Shown here: in pieces, positions 12,901-26,500 of the stretch
Position numbering within the stretch: the stretch's first letter is position 1
How the letters are laid out: each line of letters begins with the position of its first letter
Source of the DNA: Sabellastarte sp. h YS-2021
Taxonomy: Eukaryota; Annelida; Polychaeta; Sabellida; Sabellidae
Assembly: GCA_964017235.1 (NCBI GenBank)
Contig: OZ024933.1
Coordinates: 65,020,255 to 65,084,254 of the forward strand
Reading direction: 5' to 3'
DNA length: 64,000 nt
Notes under the pieces: generated by a model
What the model saw: the letters and a program-made list of their open reading frames with translations, nothing else
What the model was told of the DNA's origin: nothing
Databases searched by the model: none
Translations under genes and position numbers: made by a program

Positions 12901-14658
12901 GTCCAATCACTTTTTTTTTCTTTTGGAATCCTGTGTTACAGTTCACAGTTGAAGACCACTTAGTTGGTATATAAAATTAAACAGTGTTAATAACAATTAT
13001 ATGCAAGATGTTTTGTGCCTGACTTTCAACTGAATCAGCCATTAATTCAAAGAGGGGTGATATTTATGAAGTTTATGGTAACCTAGCAGTGGGGTGAGGA
13101 TCAATGTATTGATGGCATTTTCTGCCCTTGGGGTACAAAAACCAGAGTGTTGCAATGCTGTGTATTTTCAGACAACCCATACAAATGGGACATTAAGGCT
13201 AATTGCCAGTCTGAATATTCAGTTAATAAGTTAATAAATAACACAGAATTGCTGACCTGTGATTTTTAACATGTTTTTTTATCAAGCTTCTGTATAATTA
13301 GACACCACATCCATTAAGTACAATAATTATACTCTATAATTATTGGTTTAAATTTGATTCAACCAGCAAGTTAATCCTCACAAGTTTAAATGGCTAAGAA
13401 TTTTATGTAAATTTAATGAGATCTTACTGATAATTCTGATATACGGTATGTTCTAATTTTATCAAAATATTCAGAATCTTATGGGTAGACAATAAGCATT
13501 TAAGTAGCATTCTAGTGGGTCTAGCTTCTCAAGTCAGTGATCTAGTCTTTTAATGTAATGGTGTTTGTCATTGTACAAGAAGATATTAACTGACTGATTG
13601 ATTTAATGTCACAATTACTACCTTTTTTTGTTATATTATGACAGGACCATCATCTAAGTGATCATCCAAGTCACTATGCATCTGGCCGACACCTGGCCCA
13701 CAACTTAAATGGTCACGCATTTATGTACAGGATACAATATGATACAATCTGATGATATAGTTTTAACTGCTATGATATACTTTGTCTATATACATAAATA
13801 ACAATACCACAGAGCCAATATGAAACAATTTGAAATTTATACTGAAACATGCTCCACAACTTTTTATTGGATTGTTAGCCATCATCAGCATATAGTATAA
13901 ATCTCCAGTTAAATCCAATAAAAATAACCAAAAGCTTCTTTATATCTGTTTGGATATTGGAATTGTATTATATTAGTTTGGAGCATGATGCCCTTAACCC
14001 CTTCACCATGAATGGAGAAATATTATCAACTATACTTGAGGAAATACCAACATGAAGAGATTGCAGACAATTTAAATTGCTGAACAACACACCAAAAACT
14101 TAGTGGTTCTTGTCATCCATAATGTCCTCGCACATAGTACTTTCAACAACATATTTCAATATATACCACAAGTTTTTAATTCCATACTTCTGATGAAAAA
14201 TCGGCATATAAGGCCCTTAAGGGGTGAAGGAGCATCCTTTATTTATCACTGTTCCAAAACCATAAAGCCACTGCACAAGTATAGCCGTGTCTCATCTTGG
14301 ATATAATCAGCAAATATTATACTGGAATTTAAAGCAGAAGTTGCTCTGTTAAATAAATAGTTTTACAGCCTTTACCTATTATAGAGTCACATGAGGCAAT
14401 GCTAATACAAAACACTTAATGTTATAGACCAACACTGTCTTTTTCAAATAAATGAAAGGTTATCTGGTAGTGTTGTTATCAGTGATTTCTGAAGATCGAG
14501 GATCACTGTTAGAAACAAGTTGAACTCGAGTAAATGAAAAAAATATAAAAAAATAACATAACATATAGGTACTGTCATTAGTTGTGTTCAGTACTGTTTT
14601 ATTGTAAGGAAATATATTTTGTTGCCAGTTAACTGTGGAAGTATCATGTACTTCAAAT
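12901..14658. other. Non-coding stretch with one SINE fragment
   Basis: Around 13591-13720 a sequence (GATTTAATGTCACAATTACT ... TTATATTATGACAGG) resembles the tail half of the family 1 SINE at 40111-40347. Otherwise I see nothing beyond short chance open frames. Confidence 0.4.
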
Positions 14659-14954
14659 AAACAAGAGGAGAGTGCCCGTGAACGGGCACTGTGTCAGCTG
14701 ACTGAATGTTTTTGATTTGTGATGGTGATAATGAGAGGAAAGCATAATTATCAGGGAAAGGCCTGTACAGAAATACAGTAAATGGTAACTGAACAGCATG
14801 TTCGAAAGATATTCCGAAGCTGACAGAAGAAAACGACAAAAAAGTTGTGCCCTGCAAATGGTATTATGAAATAAAGTAACAAGGTAATTGTTTAAGGGTA
14901 AAAAGTAGGTTAAAATATTTAAAGAAATACTATAAATGCAATATCCTCGTTCCA

Positions 14955-15895
14955 CCATGAAGAAGGGGTCCAAAGGTCAAATGTGACCATACCAAAAGAT
15001 TCCCAGCCAAAGAATTTAGGATGGTTTACCATCCCAAACCTCTCGGACCAATAATAAGTGAGTTATAGGCACTTTTTAAGTTTGGCTATCCTTGTTTGAC
15101 CTTGAAGGAGGGGGTCCAAGGTCAAATCCGACCACACAAAAAAATTCCCAGCCCATGATTTCCTGTAGCTTGTTTACCATCCCAAACTTGTAGGACCAAT
15201 AATAAGCGAGTTCTAAGCAATTGTAAGTTTGGCTATCCTCAACTGCCCTTGAAGGAGGGGTCCCAGGTCAAATCTGACCACACCAAAAGAATCCCAGCCC
15301 ATGATTTCCCATATGTTGGTTTACCATCCCAAACCTCCAAGACCAATAATACGCGAGTTATAAGCACTTTAAGTTTGGCTATCTTCGTTTGACCTGGAAG
15401 GAGGGGGTCCAAGGTCAAATCCGACCACACAAAAAAATTCCCAGCCCATGATTTCCTGTAGCTTGTTTACCATCCCAAACTTGTAGGACCAATAATAAGC
15501 GAGTTCTAAGCAATTGTAAGTTTGGCTATCCTCAACTGCCCTTGAAGGAGGGGTCCCAGGTCAAATCCGACCACACCAAAAGATTCCCAGCCCATGATTT
15601 TCTATAGGTTGGTTTTCCATTCGAAACCTCTAGGACCAATAATAAATGAGTTATAAGCACTTTTAAGTTTGGCTATCCTCATTTGACCTTGAAGGAGGGG
15701 TCCAAGGTGAAATCCGACCACACCAAAAAATTCTCAGCTCATGATTTTCTATAGGTTGGTTTTCATTCCAACCTCTGGGACCAATAATAAGCGAGTTATA
15801 AGCACTTTTATGTTTGGCTATCCTCATTTGACCTTGAAGGAGGGTTCCAAGGTCAAATCGGACCATATTAACAGATTCCCAGCCCATGATTTCCT
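14955..15895. repeat. 147-bp tandem array in copy A
   Basis: About six to seven units; the block CTTGAAGGAGGGG recurs at 15101, 15248, 15394 (variant), 15541, 15688 and 15833, a period of 145-147 bp. Each unit has GGTCAAATCCGACCACAC, ATTCCCAGCCCATGATTTCC, CATCCCAAACCT and GACCAATAATAAGCGAG. Two consecutive units are repeated almost unchanged with a ~293-bp offset (about 15093-15240 and 15387-15535), a recent dimer duplication absent from copy B. Confidence 0.9.
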
Positions 15896-15899
15896 ACAG

Positions 15900-18800
15900 G
15901 TTGGATACAATGATTTACTCAACAGTGAGAACCTGAAAGAAGCTATTGCTCAGCTATCCCATGACATAGAGGTCTGCAATTTCACTATGTTATAGCTGAC
16001 CAAAACGTCTCTGAATAACATATTTAACAAAATACTCTAAATGTAATAATTTTCAAGTTACAACTGATTTACTCAAGAGTGAGAACCTCAAAGTAACTAT
16101 TACTCAGCTATGCAATGAGCTACATGTCTGAATTTTTGCTCTGTTATAGCTGACCTAAAAGTAGCTGAACAACATATTTAAGCAAAATACTGTAAATGCA
16201 ATAGTTTTCAAGTTACAACTGATTTACTCAATAGTGAGAACCAGAAAATAGCTATTGCTCCGCTATGCCATGAGCTATAGGTCTGTAATTTCACTATGTT
16301 ATAGCTAACCCAAAAGTAGGTGAACAATATATTTTAACAAAATACTCCAAATGCAATATTTTTCAAGTTATAGCTGATTTACTCAACAGTCAGTGCCTGA
16401 GAATAGCTATTGCTCAGTTGTGCCATGAGCTACAGGTCTGTAATTTCACTATGTTATAGCTGACCCAAAAGTAGCTGAATAACATATTTGCACAAATTTC
16501 TGTAAAGGCAATAGTTTTCCAATTACAACTGATTTACTCAACAGTGAGAACTTCAAAGTAGCTATTACTCAGCTATGCAATGAGCCACAGGTCTGGAACT
16601 TCACTATGTTATAGCTGACCCCAAAATAGGTGAATAACATATTGCAACAAAATACTCTAAATGCAATAGTTTTCAAGTTATAAGTGATTTACTCAACAGT
16701 GATAACCTAAAAGTAGCTATTACTCAGCTATGCCATGAGCTACAGGTCTGAAATTTTACTATGTTATAGCTGACCCAAAAGTAGCTGAATAACATATTTA
16801 TACTAAATTCTCTAAATGCAATAGTTTTCAAATTACAAGTGATTTACTCAACATTGAGAACTTCAAAGTAGCTATTACTCAGCTATGCAATGAGTCACGG
16901 GTCTGGAACTTCACTATGTTATAGCTGACCCCAAAATAGGTGAATAACATATTGAAACAAAATACTCTAAATGCAATAATTTCCAAGTTATAAGCGATTT
17001 ACTCAACAGTGATAACCTAAAAGTAGCTATTACTCAGCTATGCCATGAGCTACAGGTCTGAAATTTCACTATGTTATAGCTGACCCAAAAGTAGGTGAAC
17101 AACATATTAAAGCAAAATACTGTAAATGCAATAGTTTTCAAGTTACAACTGATTTACTCAATAGTGATGACCTAAAAGTAGCTATTACTCAGCTATGCCA
17201 TGAGCTACAGGTCTGAAATTTTACTATGTTATAGCTGACCCAAAAGTAGCCGAATAACATATTTATACGAAATTCTCTAAATGCAATAGTTTTCCAATTA
17301 CAACTGATTTACTCAATAGTGAGAACTTCAAAGTAGCTATTACTCAGCTATGCAATGAGCCACAGATCTGAAACTTCACTATGTTATAGCTGATCCCAAA
17401 ATAGGTGAATAACATATTGAAACAAAATACTCTAAAGTAGCTGAAACTTCACTATGTTATAGCTGATCCCAAAATAGGTGAATAACATATTGAAACAAAA
17501 TACTCTAAATGCAATAGTTTCCAAGTTATAAGCGATTTACTCAACAGTGATAACCTAAAAGTAGCTATTACTCAGCTATGCAATGAGTCACGGGTCTGGA
17601 ACTTCACTATGTTATAGCTGACCCCAAAATAGGTGAATAACATATTGAAACAAAATACTCTAAATGCAATAATTTCCAAGTTATAAGCGATGCTATGCCA
17701 TGAGCTACAGGTCTGAAATTTTACTATGTTATAGCTGACCCAAAAGTAGGTGAACAACATATTTAAGCAAAATACTGTAAATGCAATAGTTTTCAAGTTA
17801 CAACTGATTTACTCAATAGTGATGACCTAAAAGTAGCTATTACTCAGCTATGCCATGAGCTACAGGTCTGAAATTTTACTATGTTATAGCTGACCCAAAA
17901 GTAGGTGAACAACATATTTAAGCAAAATACTGTAAATGCAATAGTTTTCAAGTTACAACTGATTTACTCAATAGTGATGACCTAAAAGTAGCTATTACTC
18001 AGCTATGCCATGAGCTACAGGTCTGAAATTTTACTATGTTATAGTTGACCCAAAAGTAGCTGAATAATATATTTATACTAAATTCTCTAAAATGCAATAG
18101 TTTTCCAATTACAACTGATTTACTCAATAGTGAGAACCTCAAAGTAGTTATTACTCAGCTATGCAATGAGCTACAGGTCTGAAATTTCACTATGTTATAG
18201 CTGACCCAAAAGTAGGTGAACAACATATTAAAGCAAAATACTGTAAATGCAATAGTTTTCAAGTTACAACTGATTTACTCAATAGTGATGACCTAAAAGT
18301 AGCTATTACTCAGCTATGCCATGAGCTACAGGTCTGAAATTTTACTATGTTATAGCTGACCCAAAAGTAGGTGAACAACATATTTAAGCAAAATACTGTA
18401 AATGCAATAGTTTTCAAGTTACAACTGATTTACTCAATAGTGATGACCTAAAAGTAGCTATTACTCAGCTATGCCATGAGCTACAGGTCTGAAATTTTAC
18501 TATGTTATAGCTGACCCAAAAGTAGCTGAATAACATATTTATACGAAATTCTCTAAATGCAATAGTTTTCCAATTACAACTGATTTACTCAATAGTGAGA
18601 ACTTCAAAGTAGCTATTACTCAGCTATGCAATGAGCCACAGATCTGAAACTTCACTATGTTATAGCTGATCCCAAAATAGGTGAATAACATATTGAAACA
18701 AAATACTCTAAATGCAATAGTTTCCAAGTTATAAGCGATTTACTCAACAGTGATAACCTAAAAGTAGCTATTACTCAGCTATGCAATGAGTCACGGGTCT

Positions 18801-20290
18801 GGAACTTCACTATGTTATAGCTGACCCCAAAATAGGTGAATAACATATTGAAACAAAATACTCTAAATGCAATAATTTCCAAGTTATAAGCGATTTACTC
18901 AACAGTGATAACCTAAAAGTAGCTATTACTCAGCTATGCCATGAGCTACAGGTCTGAAATTTTACTATGTTATAGCTGACCCAAAAGTAGGTGAACAACA
19001 TATTTAAGCAAAATACTGTAAATGCAATAGTTTTCAAGTTACAACTGATTTACTCAATAGTGATGACCTAAAAGTAGCTATTACTCAGCTATGCCATGAG
19101 CTACAGGTCTGAAATTTTACTATGTTATAGCTGACCCAAAAGTAGGTGAACAACATATTTAAGCAAAATACTGTAAATGCAATAGTTTTCAAGTTACAAC
19201 TGATTTACTCAATAGTGATGACCTAAAAGTAGCTATTACTCAGCTATGCCATGAGCTACAGGTCTGAAATTTTACTATGTTATAGTTGACCCAAAAGTAG
19301 CTGAATAACATATTTATACTAAATTCTCTAAATGCAATAGTTTTCCAATTACAACTGATTTACTCAATAGTGAGAACCTCAAAGTAGTTATTACTCAGCT
19401 ATGCAATGAGCTACAGGTCTGAAATTTCACTATGTTATAGCTGACCCAAAAGTAGGTGAACAACATATTAAAGCAAAATACTGTAAATGCAATAGTTTTC
19501 AAGTTACAACTGATTTACTCAATAGTGATGACCTAAAAGTATCTATTACTCAGCTATGCCATGAGCTACAGGTCTGAAATTTTACTATGTTATAGCTGAC
19601 CCAAAAGTAGGTGAACAACATATTTAAGCAAAATACTGTAAATGCAATAGTTTTCAAGTTACAACTGATTTACTCAATAGTGATGACCTAAAAGTAGCTA
19701 TTACTCAGCTATGCCATGAGCTACAGGTCTGAAATTTCACTATGTTATAGCTGACCCAAAAGTAGCTGAATAACATATTTATACTAAATTCTCTAAATGC
19801 AATAGTTTTCCAATTACAACTGATTTACTCAATAGTGAGAACTTCAAAGTAGCTATTACTCAGCTATGCAATGAGCCACAGATCTGAAACTTCACTATGT
19901 TATAGCTGATCCCAAAATAGGTGAATAACATATTGAAACAAAATACTGTAAATGCAATAGTTTCCAAGTTATAAGCGATTTACTCAACAGTGATAACCTA
20001 AAAGTAGCTATTACTCAGCTATGCCATGAGCTACAGGTCTGAAATTTTACTATGTTATAGCTGACCCAAAAGTAGCTGAATAACATATTTATACGAAATT
20101 CTCTAAATGCAATAGTTTTGAAGTTATAAGCAATTTACTCAACAGTGATAACGTAAAAGTAGCTATTACTCAGCTATGCCATGAGCTACAGGTCTAAAAT
20201 TTTACTATGTTATAGCTGACCCAAAAGTAGCTGAATAACATATTTATACGAAATTCTCTAAATGCAATAGTTTTTAAGTTACAAGTGATT
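15900..20290. repeat. 155-bp tandem array with 8-unit higher-order repeat, copy A
   Basis: About 28 units of ~155 bp. Each has AACTGATTTACTCAA, AGTAGCTATTACTCAGCTATG, CATGAGCTACAGGTCTG, TTACTATGTTATAGCTGACC and AATAACATATTT. Variant units recur in a fixed order: the GAGAACTTCAAAG unit with GCCACAGATCTG lies at 17321, 18597 and 19837. The last two are exactly 1,240 bp (8 x 155) apart, as is the GAGAACCTCAAAGTAGTTA variant (18132 and 19372). A partial unit duplicated near 17440-17500 marks an unequal exchange. No long open frame. Confidence 0.92.
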
Positions 20291-20829
20291 CTACTCATGA
20301 TGGAAGTTACTGAAAAGCCCAAAAGTAGCTATTACTCACTTAGCTATTGAGACAGGCACCCAACTTACTCACCATATTGTAGCTATGAAAAAAGTTATAA
20401 ATGATTTTGTGCATGATTTCATGAATGTTAATGCATTAAAAATTATTAAAAAAATTTATTAAAAAAAAAGTAAGAGAGATCCAGGTCTCATACTCACACA
20501 AGAGAATCTACCTCTGGCCTAGTACATATATGCAAGATATGAGAGAAATCCCTGCAATAGTCACTGAGAAAATTGTGATAAAAAGTTGAAATTTTCACAC
20601 TTTTGGTGGGGGTACCCCCCTTGTAATGTCTCTAGCAAACAGACAAACAGACAGATTTGCATGCCTTGAACAATTTTTCATCCTCGATAGATAAGGTATC
20701 TTTTAAAAAAAACAGCACGTCTCTAGGCCTTGTAGTTTTGGAGGAGAAGTTGTTCACGCGGACGCGTACGCCCACGCCGCAGAGTGACGACATAATGCCA
20801 GCTGACTGACAAGTCAGCTGACATAAAAA

Positions 20830-21107
20830 CTGCCATTACTCAATGATTTTTATAGATTTTATGGTTTGATTAATTACAAAAGTGCTAGTTCGTAACAACG
20901 TTAGTATATCATTATTTGTTTCTTAAAATCTCGAGTTTAAATTGTGTAAATCGATGTGGCCTTTAAATATCGCCCACCGAGTTACGACTCGAGTTACGGT
21001 CAACTCGTTATAGCACTATTAACTGGTTAAAATACTCACAGCAATGTTTAAATTGTGTCAGCCTGTGAAATTATAGTCCTTGTGCCTTTGTGAAGATATT
21101 TATGGTA
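20830..21107. other. Short non-coding spacer
   Basis: Unique sequence between the Helitron-like copy A and the next MITE. GAGTTACGACTCGAGTTACG contains a short direct repeat; nothing else was seen. Confidence 0.4.
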
Positions 21108-21332
21108 GAGTAAGAAATCTAAAATTCGCCAGGAATCTCAAATTCGCCACCTCTAAAACCTTAGTTAATTTTATGAAGAAAATGATGTTTTTGTCTAAAA
21201 ATTGGTATTTTTCAGTTCAAAAAGCCTTAATATACTATACAGTGAACAAATCTCACCACAATTCATTTATTTTATTAGTATTTTCACATGTGGCGAATTT
21301 CAGATATGTGGCGAATTTTAGATTCCTTACTC
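21108..21332. mobile_element. TA-flanked MITE, copy 1
   Basis: The 225-bp element has inverted ends GAGTAAGAAATCTAAAATT / AATTTTAGATTCCTTACTC and is flanked by TA on both sides (21106-21107 and 21333-21334). TA duplication is typical of Tc1/mariner-driven MITEs. A second copy lies at 60982-61202 with the same ends and interior. GGCGAATTT motifs sit just inside each end. No coding capacity. Confidence 0.85.
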
Positions 21333-21335
21333 TAA

Positions 21336-21485
21336 TATAAAAACATCTCCCTAAAGGCTGAGGACCCAAGTGCCAGTCTGTATTTAGATCAGCCTCAGGG
21401 CGTACTCCATATTGCAAAAGATAACCCCAATATAAAGGCCAGTTTTGCAGAAGAAATTGCATTTCCTCAGATTGAAAAAGAATAA
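21336..21485 (+). other. Coding-like open segment, unidentified
   Basis: Right after the MITE, one plus-strand frame is open for 49 codons and ends in TAA (21483-21485). Its codon choice looks like real coding (core residues AEDPSASLYLDQPQGVLHIA) and it is GC-richer than its surroundings. An in-frame stop lies immediately upstream, and there is no good 3' splice site; the best, CCCTAAAG|GCTGAG, is weak. It could be the start-truncated remnant of an exon disturbed by the MITE, or a last exon with an unusual acceptor. I recognise no family. Confidence 0.25.
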
Positions 21486-21890
21486 GAAACAGCTAAAGGT
21501 TTTTCACCAACTACTACCTTTTAATATTTTAGCAGTACGATTTGCTGATATGTTTTAGTTTCATGGTCTTGGTGGTCTAACTGTAGGTTTCAATATCTGA
21601 AAGTTGCACTTTATCGAACAAGATTTGTAAAAATTAGCATTGTGATAAGGAGGTTTAACCAAAGTACTACCTTTGAACTTTAAACTTTAAGGAGTTTAAA
21701 GGGTAATGATTGCAGTGTAAGTGGAATTAGGAAATTACATTCTTTTGTGAGATATTCTTCCATTCAAAAACTATCTCTTATAAAAATCTATTACACTCAT
21801 TTGTGCAAATTTACTTACTACTGAAACTCGTTTGCATATTCCAATAAATATTCTTAAATATATATAACAATCGATATTACACATATTTAT
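21486..21890. other. Non-coding stretch, nothing recognised
   Basis: No gene, RNA or repeat seen apart from a short TTTAAACTTTAAGG imperfect duplication near 21685. Confidence 0.4.
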
Positions 21891-22075
21891 ATCTGCCGAG
21901 AAGGTATTAAATTCATGACAATTTGTCTGTTTGCAGGATTACACAAATACTGCAGGTTCGAACTTCATGAAAATGAAATTGCCAGATGAGTCTTGGTTCA
22001 ACTTAGATCCCATTAAATTTTGAGAGTGATCCTGGATTAAAAAAAAAATAATTGAACATCCAGATTTTTCTATTT
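21891..22075 (+). repeat. Dispersed repeat, truncated copy of the 2891-3131 family
   Basis: ATATCTGCCGAGAAGG, a TTGTCTGTTTGCAGGATTACA block, CACAAATACTGCAGG and GATCCTGGATT occur in the order of the other copies. The GCTCTC end is missing. Confidence 0.45.
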
Positions 22076-22472
22076 ACTTATAACTTAGCCATTCAAAAAT
22101 GTCATACATGCCTTGCAGGAGATATATGCTTTACCAATTTTCTTGTTTATATTTATTTACATGCATATATGACCAATATTTATGTATTAATGTAGCAATT
22201 ATGAATTTTAGTTCTTGGTTAATTCTCAGAAGTCCTATCGGTTTCTGTGGAGGTTTATTTTCGCCAAAAATATACCAGATTTAGGACTAAAAATGAACAA
22301 ATTGTCCTATTTGAATTTCTTTTCATAAAGATATATATTAATACAAATATGCAAGATATAATTATACTTTACTCTTAACAGATCAGTGAAACTGACCTTC
22401 TAAAATGACGTTTGGAAGGAAGATAATTTTATTTCTTTTTGAAATCTGAGCAATCTAAATCCCCACACCACT
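22076..22472. other. Non-coding stretch, nothing recognised
   Basis: AT-rich; a 61-codon plus-strand frame at 22099-22284 has no recognisable feature. Confidence 0.4.
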
Positions 22473-22769
22473 AAACAAGAGGAGAGTGCCCGTGAACGGG
22501 CACTGTGTCAGCTGACTGAATGTTTTTGATTTGTGATGGTGATAATGAGAGGAAAGCATAATTATCAGGGAAAGGGCTGTACAGAAATACAGTAAATGGT
22601 AACTGAACAGCATGTTCGAAAGATATTCCGAAGCTGACAGAAGAAAAGGACAAAAAAGTTGTGCCCTGCAAATGGTATTATGAAATAAAGTAACAAGGTA
22701 ATTGTTTAAGTGTAAAAAGTAGGTTAAAAATATTTAGAGAAATACTATAAATACAATATCCTCGTTCGA

Positions 22770-23567
22770 CCATGAAGAAGGGGTCCAAAGGTCAAATCTG
22801 ACCATACCAAAAGATTCCCAGCCAAAGAATTTAGGATGGTTTACCATCCCAAACCTCTCGGACCAATAATAAGTGAGTCATAGGCACTTTTTAAGTTTGG
22901 CTATCCTTGTTTGACCTTGACGGAGGGGTCCAAGGTCAAATCCGACCACACAAAAAAATTCCCAGCCCATGATTTCCTGTAGCTTGTTTACCATCCCAAA
23001 CCTGTAGGACTAATAATAAGCGAGTTCTAAGCAATTGTAAGTTTGGCTATCCTCAATTGACCTTGAAGGAGGGGTCCCAGGTCAAATCTGACCACACCAA
23101 AAGAATCCCAGCCCATGATTTCCTATATGTTGGTTTACCATCCCAAACCTCCAAGACCAATAATACGCGAGTTATAAGCACTTTAAGTTTGGCTATCGTC
23201 GTTTGACTTGGAAGGAGGGGTCTAAGGTGAAATCCGACCACACCAAAAGATTCCCAGCCCATGATTTTCTATAGGTTGGTTTTCCATTCCAAACCTCTAG
23301 GACCAATAATAAGTGAGTTATAAGCACTTTTAAGTTTGGCTATCCTCATTTGACCTTGAAGGAGGGGTCCAAGGTGAAATCCGACCACACCAAAAAATTC
23401 CCAGCTCATGATTTTCTATAGGTTGGTTTTCATTCCAAACCTCTAGGACCAATAATAAGCGAGTTATAAGCAATTTTATGTTTGGCTATCCTCATTTGAC
23501 CTTGAAGGAGGGTTCCAAGGTCAAATCGGACCATATTAACAGATTCCCAGCCCATGATTTCCTACAG
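22770..23567. repeat. 147-bp tandem array in copy B
   Basis: About five units with the same blocks as at 14955-15895 (GACCAATAATAAGCGAG, CCCAGCCCATGATTTCC). The dimer duplication of copy A is absent. Confidence 0.88.
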
Positions 23568-23569
23568 GT

Positions 23570-26500
23570 TGGATACAATGATTTACTCAACAGTGAGAAC
23601 CTGAAAGAAGCTATTGCTCAGCTATGCCATGACATAGAGGTCTGCAATTTCACTATGTTATAGCTGACCAAAACGTCTGTGAATAACATATTTAACAAAA
23701 TACTCTAATGTAATAGTTTTCAAGTTACAACTGATTTACTCAAGAGTGAGAACCTCAAAGTAACTATTACTCAGCTATGCAATGAGCTACAAGTCTGAAT
23801 TTTTGCTCTGTTATAGCTGACCTAAAAGTAGGTGAACAACATATTTAAGCAAAATACTGTAAATACAATAGTTTTCAAGTTACAACTGATTTACTCAATA
23901 GTGAGAACCTGAAAATAGCTATTGCTCCGCTATGCCATGAGCTATAGGTCTGTAATTTCACTATGTCATAGCTAACCCAAAAGTAGGTGAACAATATATT
24001 TTAACAAAATACTCCAAATGCAATATTTTTCAAGTTATAGCCGATTTACTCAACAGTCAGTGCCTGAGAATAGCTATTGCTCAGTTGTGCCATGAGCTAC
24101 AGGTCTGTAATTTCACTATGTTATAGCTGACCCAAAAGTAGCTGAATAACATATTTGCACAAATTTCTGTAAAGGCAATAGTTTTCCAATTACAACTGAT
24201 TTACTCAACAGTGAGAACTTCAAAGTAGCTATTACTCAGCTATGCAATGAGCCACAGGTCTGGAACTTCACTATGTTATAGCTGACCCCAAAATAGGTGA
24301 ATAACATATTGAAACAAAATACTCTAAATGCAATAGTTTCCAAGTTATAAGTGATTTACTCAACAGTGATAACCTAAAAGTAGCTATTACTCAGCTATGC
24401 CATGAGCTACAGGTCTGAAATTTTACTATGTTATAGCTGACCCAAAAGTAGCTGAATAACATATTTATACTAAATTCTCTAAATGCAATAGTTTTCAAAT
24501 TATAAGTGATTTACTCAACATTGAGAACTTCAAAGTAGCTATTACTCAGCTATGCAATGAGTCACAGGTCTGGAACTTCACTATGTTATAGCTGACCCCA
24601 AAATAGGTGAATAACATATTGAAACAAAATACTCTAAATGCAATAATTTCCAAATTATAAGCGATTTACTCAACAGTGACAACCTAAAAGTAGCTATTAC
24701 TCAGCTATGCCATGAGCTACAGGTCTGAAATTTTACTATGTTATAGCTGACCCAAAAGTAGGTGAACAACATATTTAAGCAAAATACTGTACATGCAATA
24801 GTTTTCAAGTTCCAACTGATTTACTCAATAGTGATGACCTAAAAGTAGCTATTACTCAGCTATGCCATGAGCTACAGGTCTGAAATTTTACTATGTTATA
24901 GCTGACCCAAAAGTAGCTGAATAACATATTTATACGAAATTCTCTAAATGCAATAGTTTTGCAATTACAACTGATTTACTCAATAGTGAGAACCTCAAAG
25001 TAGTTATTACTCAGCTATGCAATGAGCTACAGGTCTGAAATTTTACTATGTTATAGCTGACCCAAAAGTAGGTGAACAACATATTTAAGCAAAATACTGT
25101 AAATGCAATAGTTTTCAAGTTACAACTGATTTACTCAATAGTGATGACCTAAAAGTAGCTATTACTCAGCTATGCCATGAGCTACAGGTCTGAAATTTAC
25201 TATGTTATAGCTGACCCAAAAGTAGCTGAATAACATATTTATACTAAATTCTCTAAATGCAATAGTTTTGCAATTACAACTGATTTACTCAATAGTGAGA
25301 ACCTCAAAGTAGTTATTACTCAGCTATGCAATGAGCTACAGGTCTGAAATTTTACTATGTTATAGCTGACCCAAAAGTAGGTGAACAACATATTTAAGCA
25401 AAATACTGTAAATGCAATAGTTTTCAAGTTACAATTGATTTACTCAATAGCGATGACCTAAAAGTAGCTATTACTCAGCTATGCCATGAGCTACAGGTCT
25501 GAAATTTTACTATGTTATAGCTGACCCAAAAGTAGCTGAATAACATATTTATACGAAATTCTCTAAATGCAATAGTTTTCCAATTACAACTGATTTACTC
25601 AATAGTGAGAACTTCAAAGTAGCTATTACTCAGCTATGCAATGAGCCACAGATCTGAAACTTCACTATGTTATAGCTGATCTCAAAATAGGTGAATAACA
25701 TATTGAAACAAAATACTGTAAATGCAATAGTTTCCAAGTTATAAGCGATTTACTCAACAGTGATAACCTAAAAGTAGCTATTACTCAGCTATGCCATGAG
25801 CTACAGGTCTGAAATTTTACTATGTTATAGCTGACCCAAAAGTAGCTGAATAACATATTTATACGAAATTCTCTAAATGCAATAGTTTTGAAGTTATAAG
25901 CGATTTACTCAACAGTGACAACCTAAAAGTAGCTATTACTCAGCTATGCAATGAGCTACAGGTCTAAAATTTTACTATGTTATAGCTGACCCAAAAGTAG
26001 CTGAATAACATATTTATACGAAATTCTCTAAATGCAATAGTTTTGCAATTACAACTGATTTACTCAATAGTGAGAACCTCAAAGTAGTTATTACTCAGCT
26101 ATGCAATGAGCTACAGGTCTGAAATTTTACTATGTTATAGCTGACCCAAAAGTAGGTGAACAACATATTTAAGCAAAATACTGTAAATGCAATAGTTTTC
26201 AAGTTACAACTGATTTACTCAATAGTGATGACCTAAAAGTAGCTATTACTCAGCTATGCCATGAGCTACAGGTCTGAAATTTTACTATGTTATAGCTGAC
26301 CCAAAAGTAGCTGAATAACATATTTATATGAAATTCTCTAAATGCAATAGTTTTCCAATTACAACTGATTTACTCAATAGTGAGAACTTCAAAGTAGCTA
26401 TTACTCAGCTATGCAATGAGCCACAGATCTGAAACTTCACTATGTTATAGCTGATCCCAAAATAGGTGAATAACATATTGAAACAAAATACTGTAAATGC

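Larger units (their letters stand above)
14659..20829 (+). mobile_element. Helitron/pearl-like composite element, copy A
   Basis: Copy A and copy B (22473-27431) share both ends but not their flanks, so they are two insertions in the same direction. The left end is AAACAAGAGGAGAGTGCCCG with a perfect 7-bp hairpin (GTGCCCG/CGGGCAC, 14672-14689). The right end carries a CAGCTGAC/GTCAGCTG hairpin (20796-20823) about six bases before the element stops at ACATAAAAA. No target duplication is visible. The interior is a ~147-bp array, then a ~155-bp array, then ~500 bp of unique sequence. Non-autonomous Helitron relatives in bivalves (pearl elements) are known to carry tandem cores of about this unit size. 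I see no Rep/helicase coding, so it would move only in trans. Confidence 0.7.

Noticed and set aside
15663-15995. Open frames of 74-84 codons in the 147-bp arrays (also 23053-23663) and at 14588-14973
   Set aside because: They are by-products of tandem repetition, shared by both element copies, with no domain or start context.
15900-20290. CRISPR array
   Set aside because: Units are contiguous 155-bp satellites without short repeats and unique spacers, and the genome is eukaryotic.
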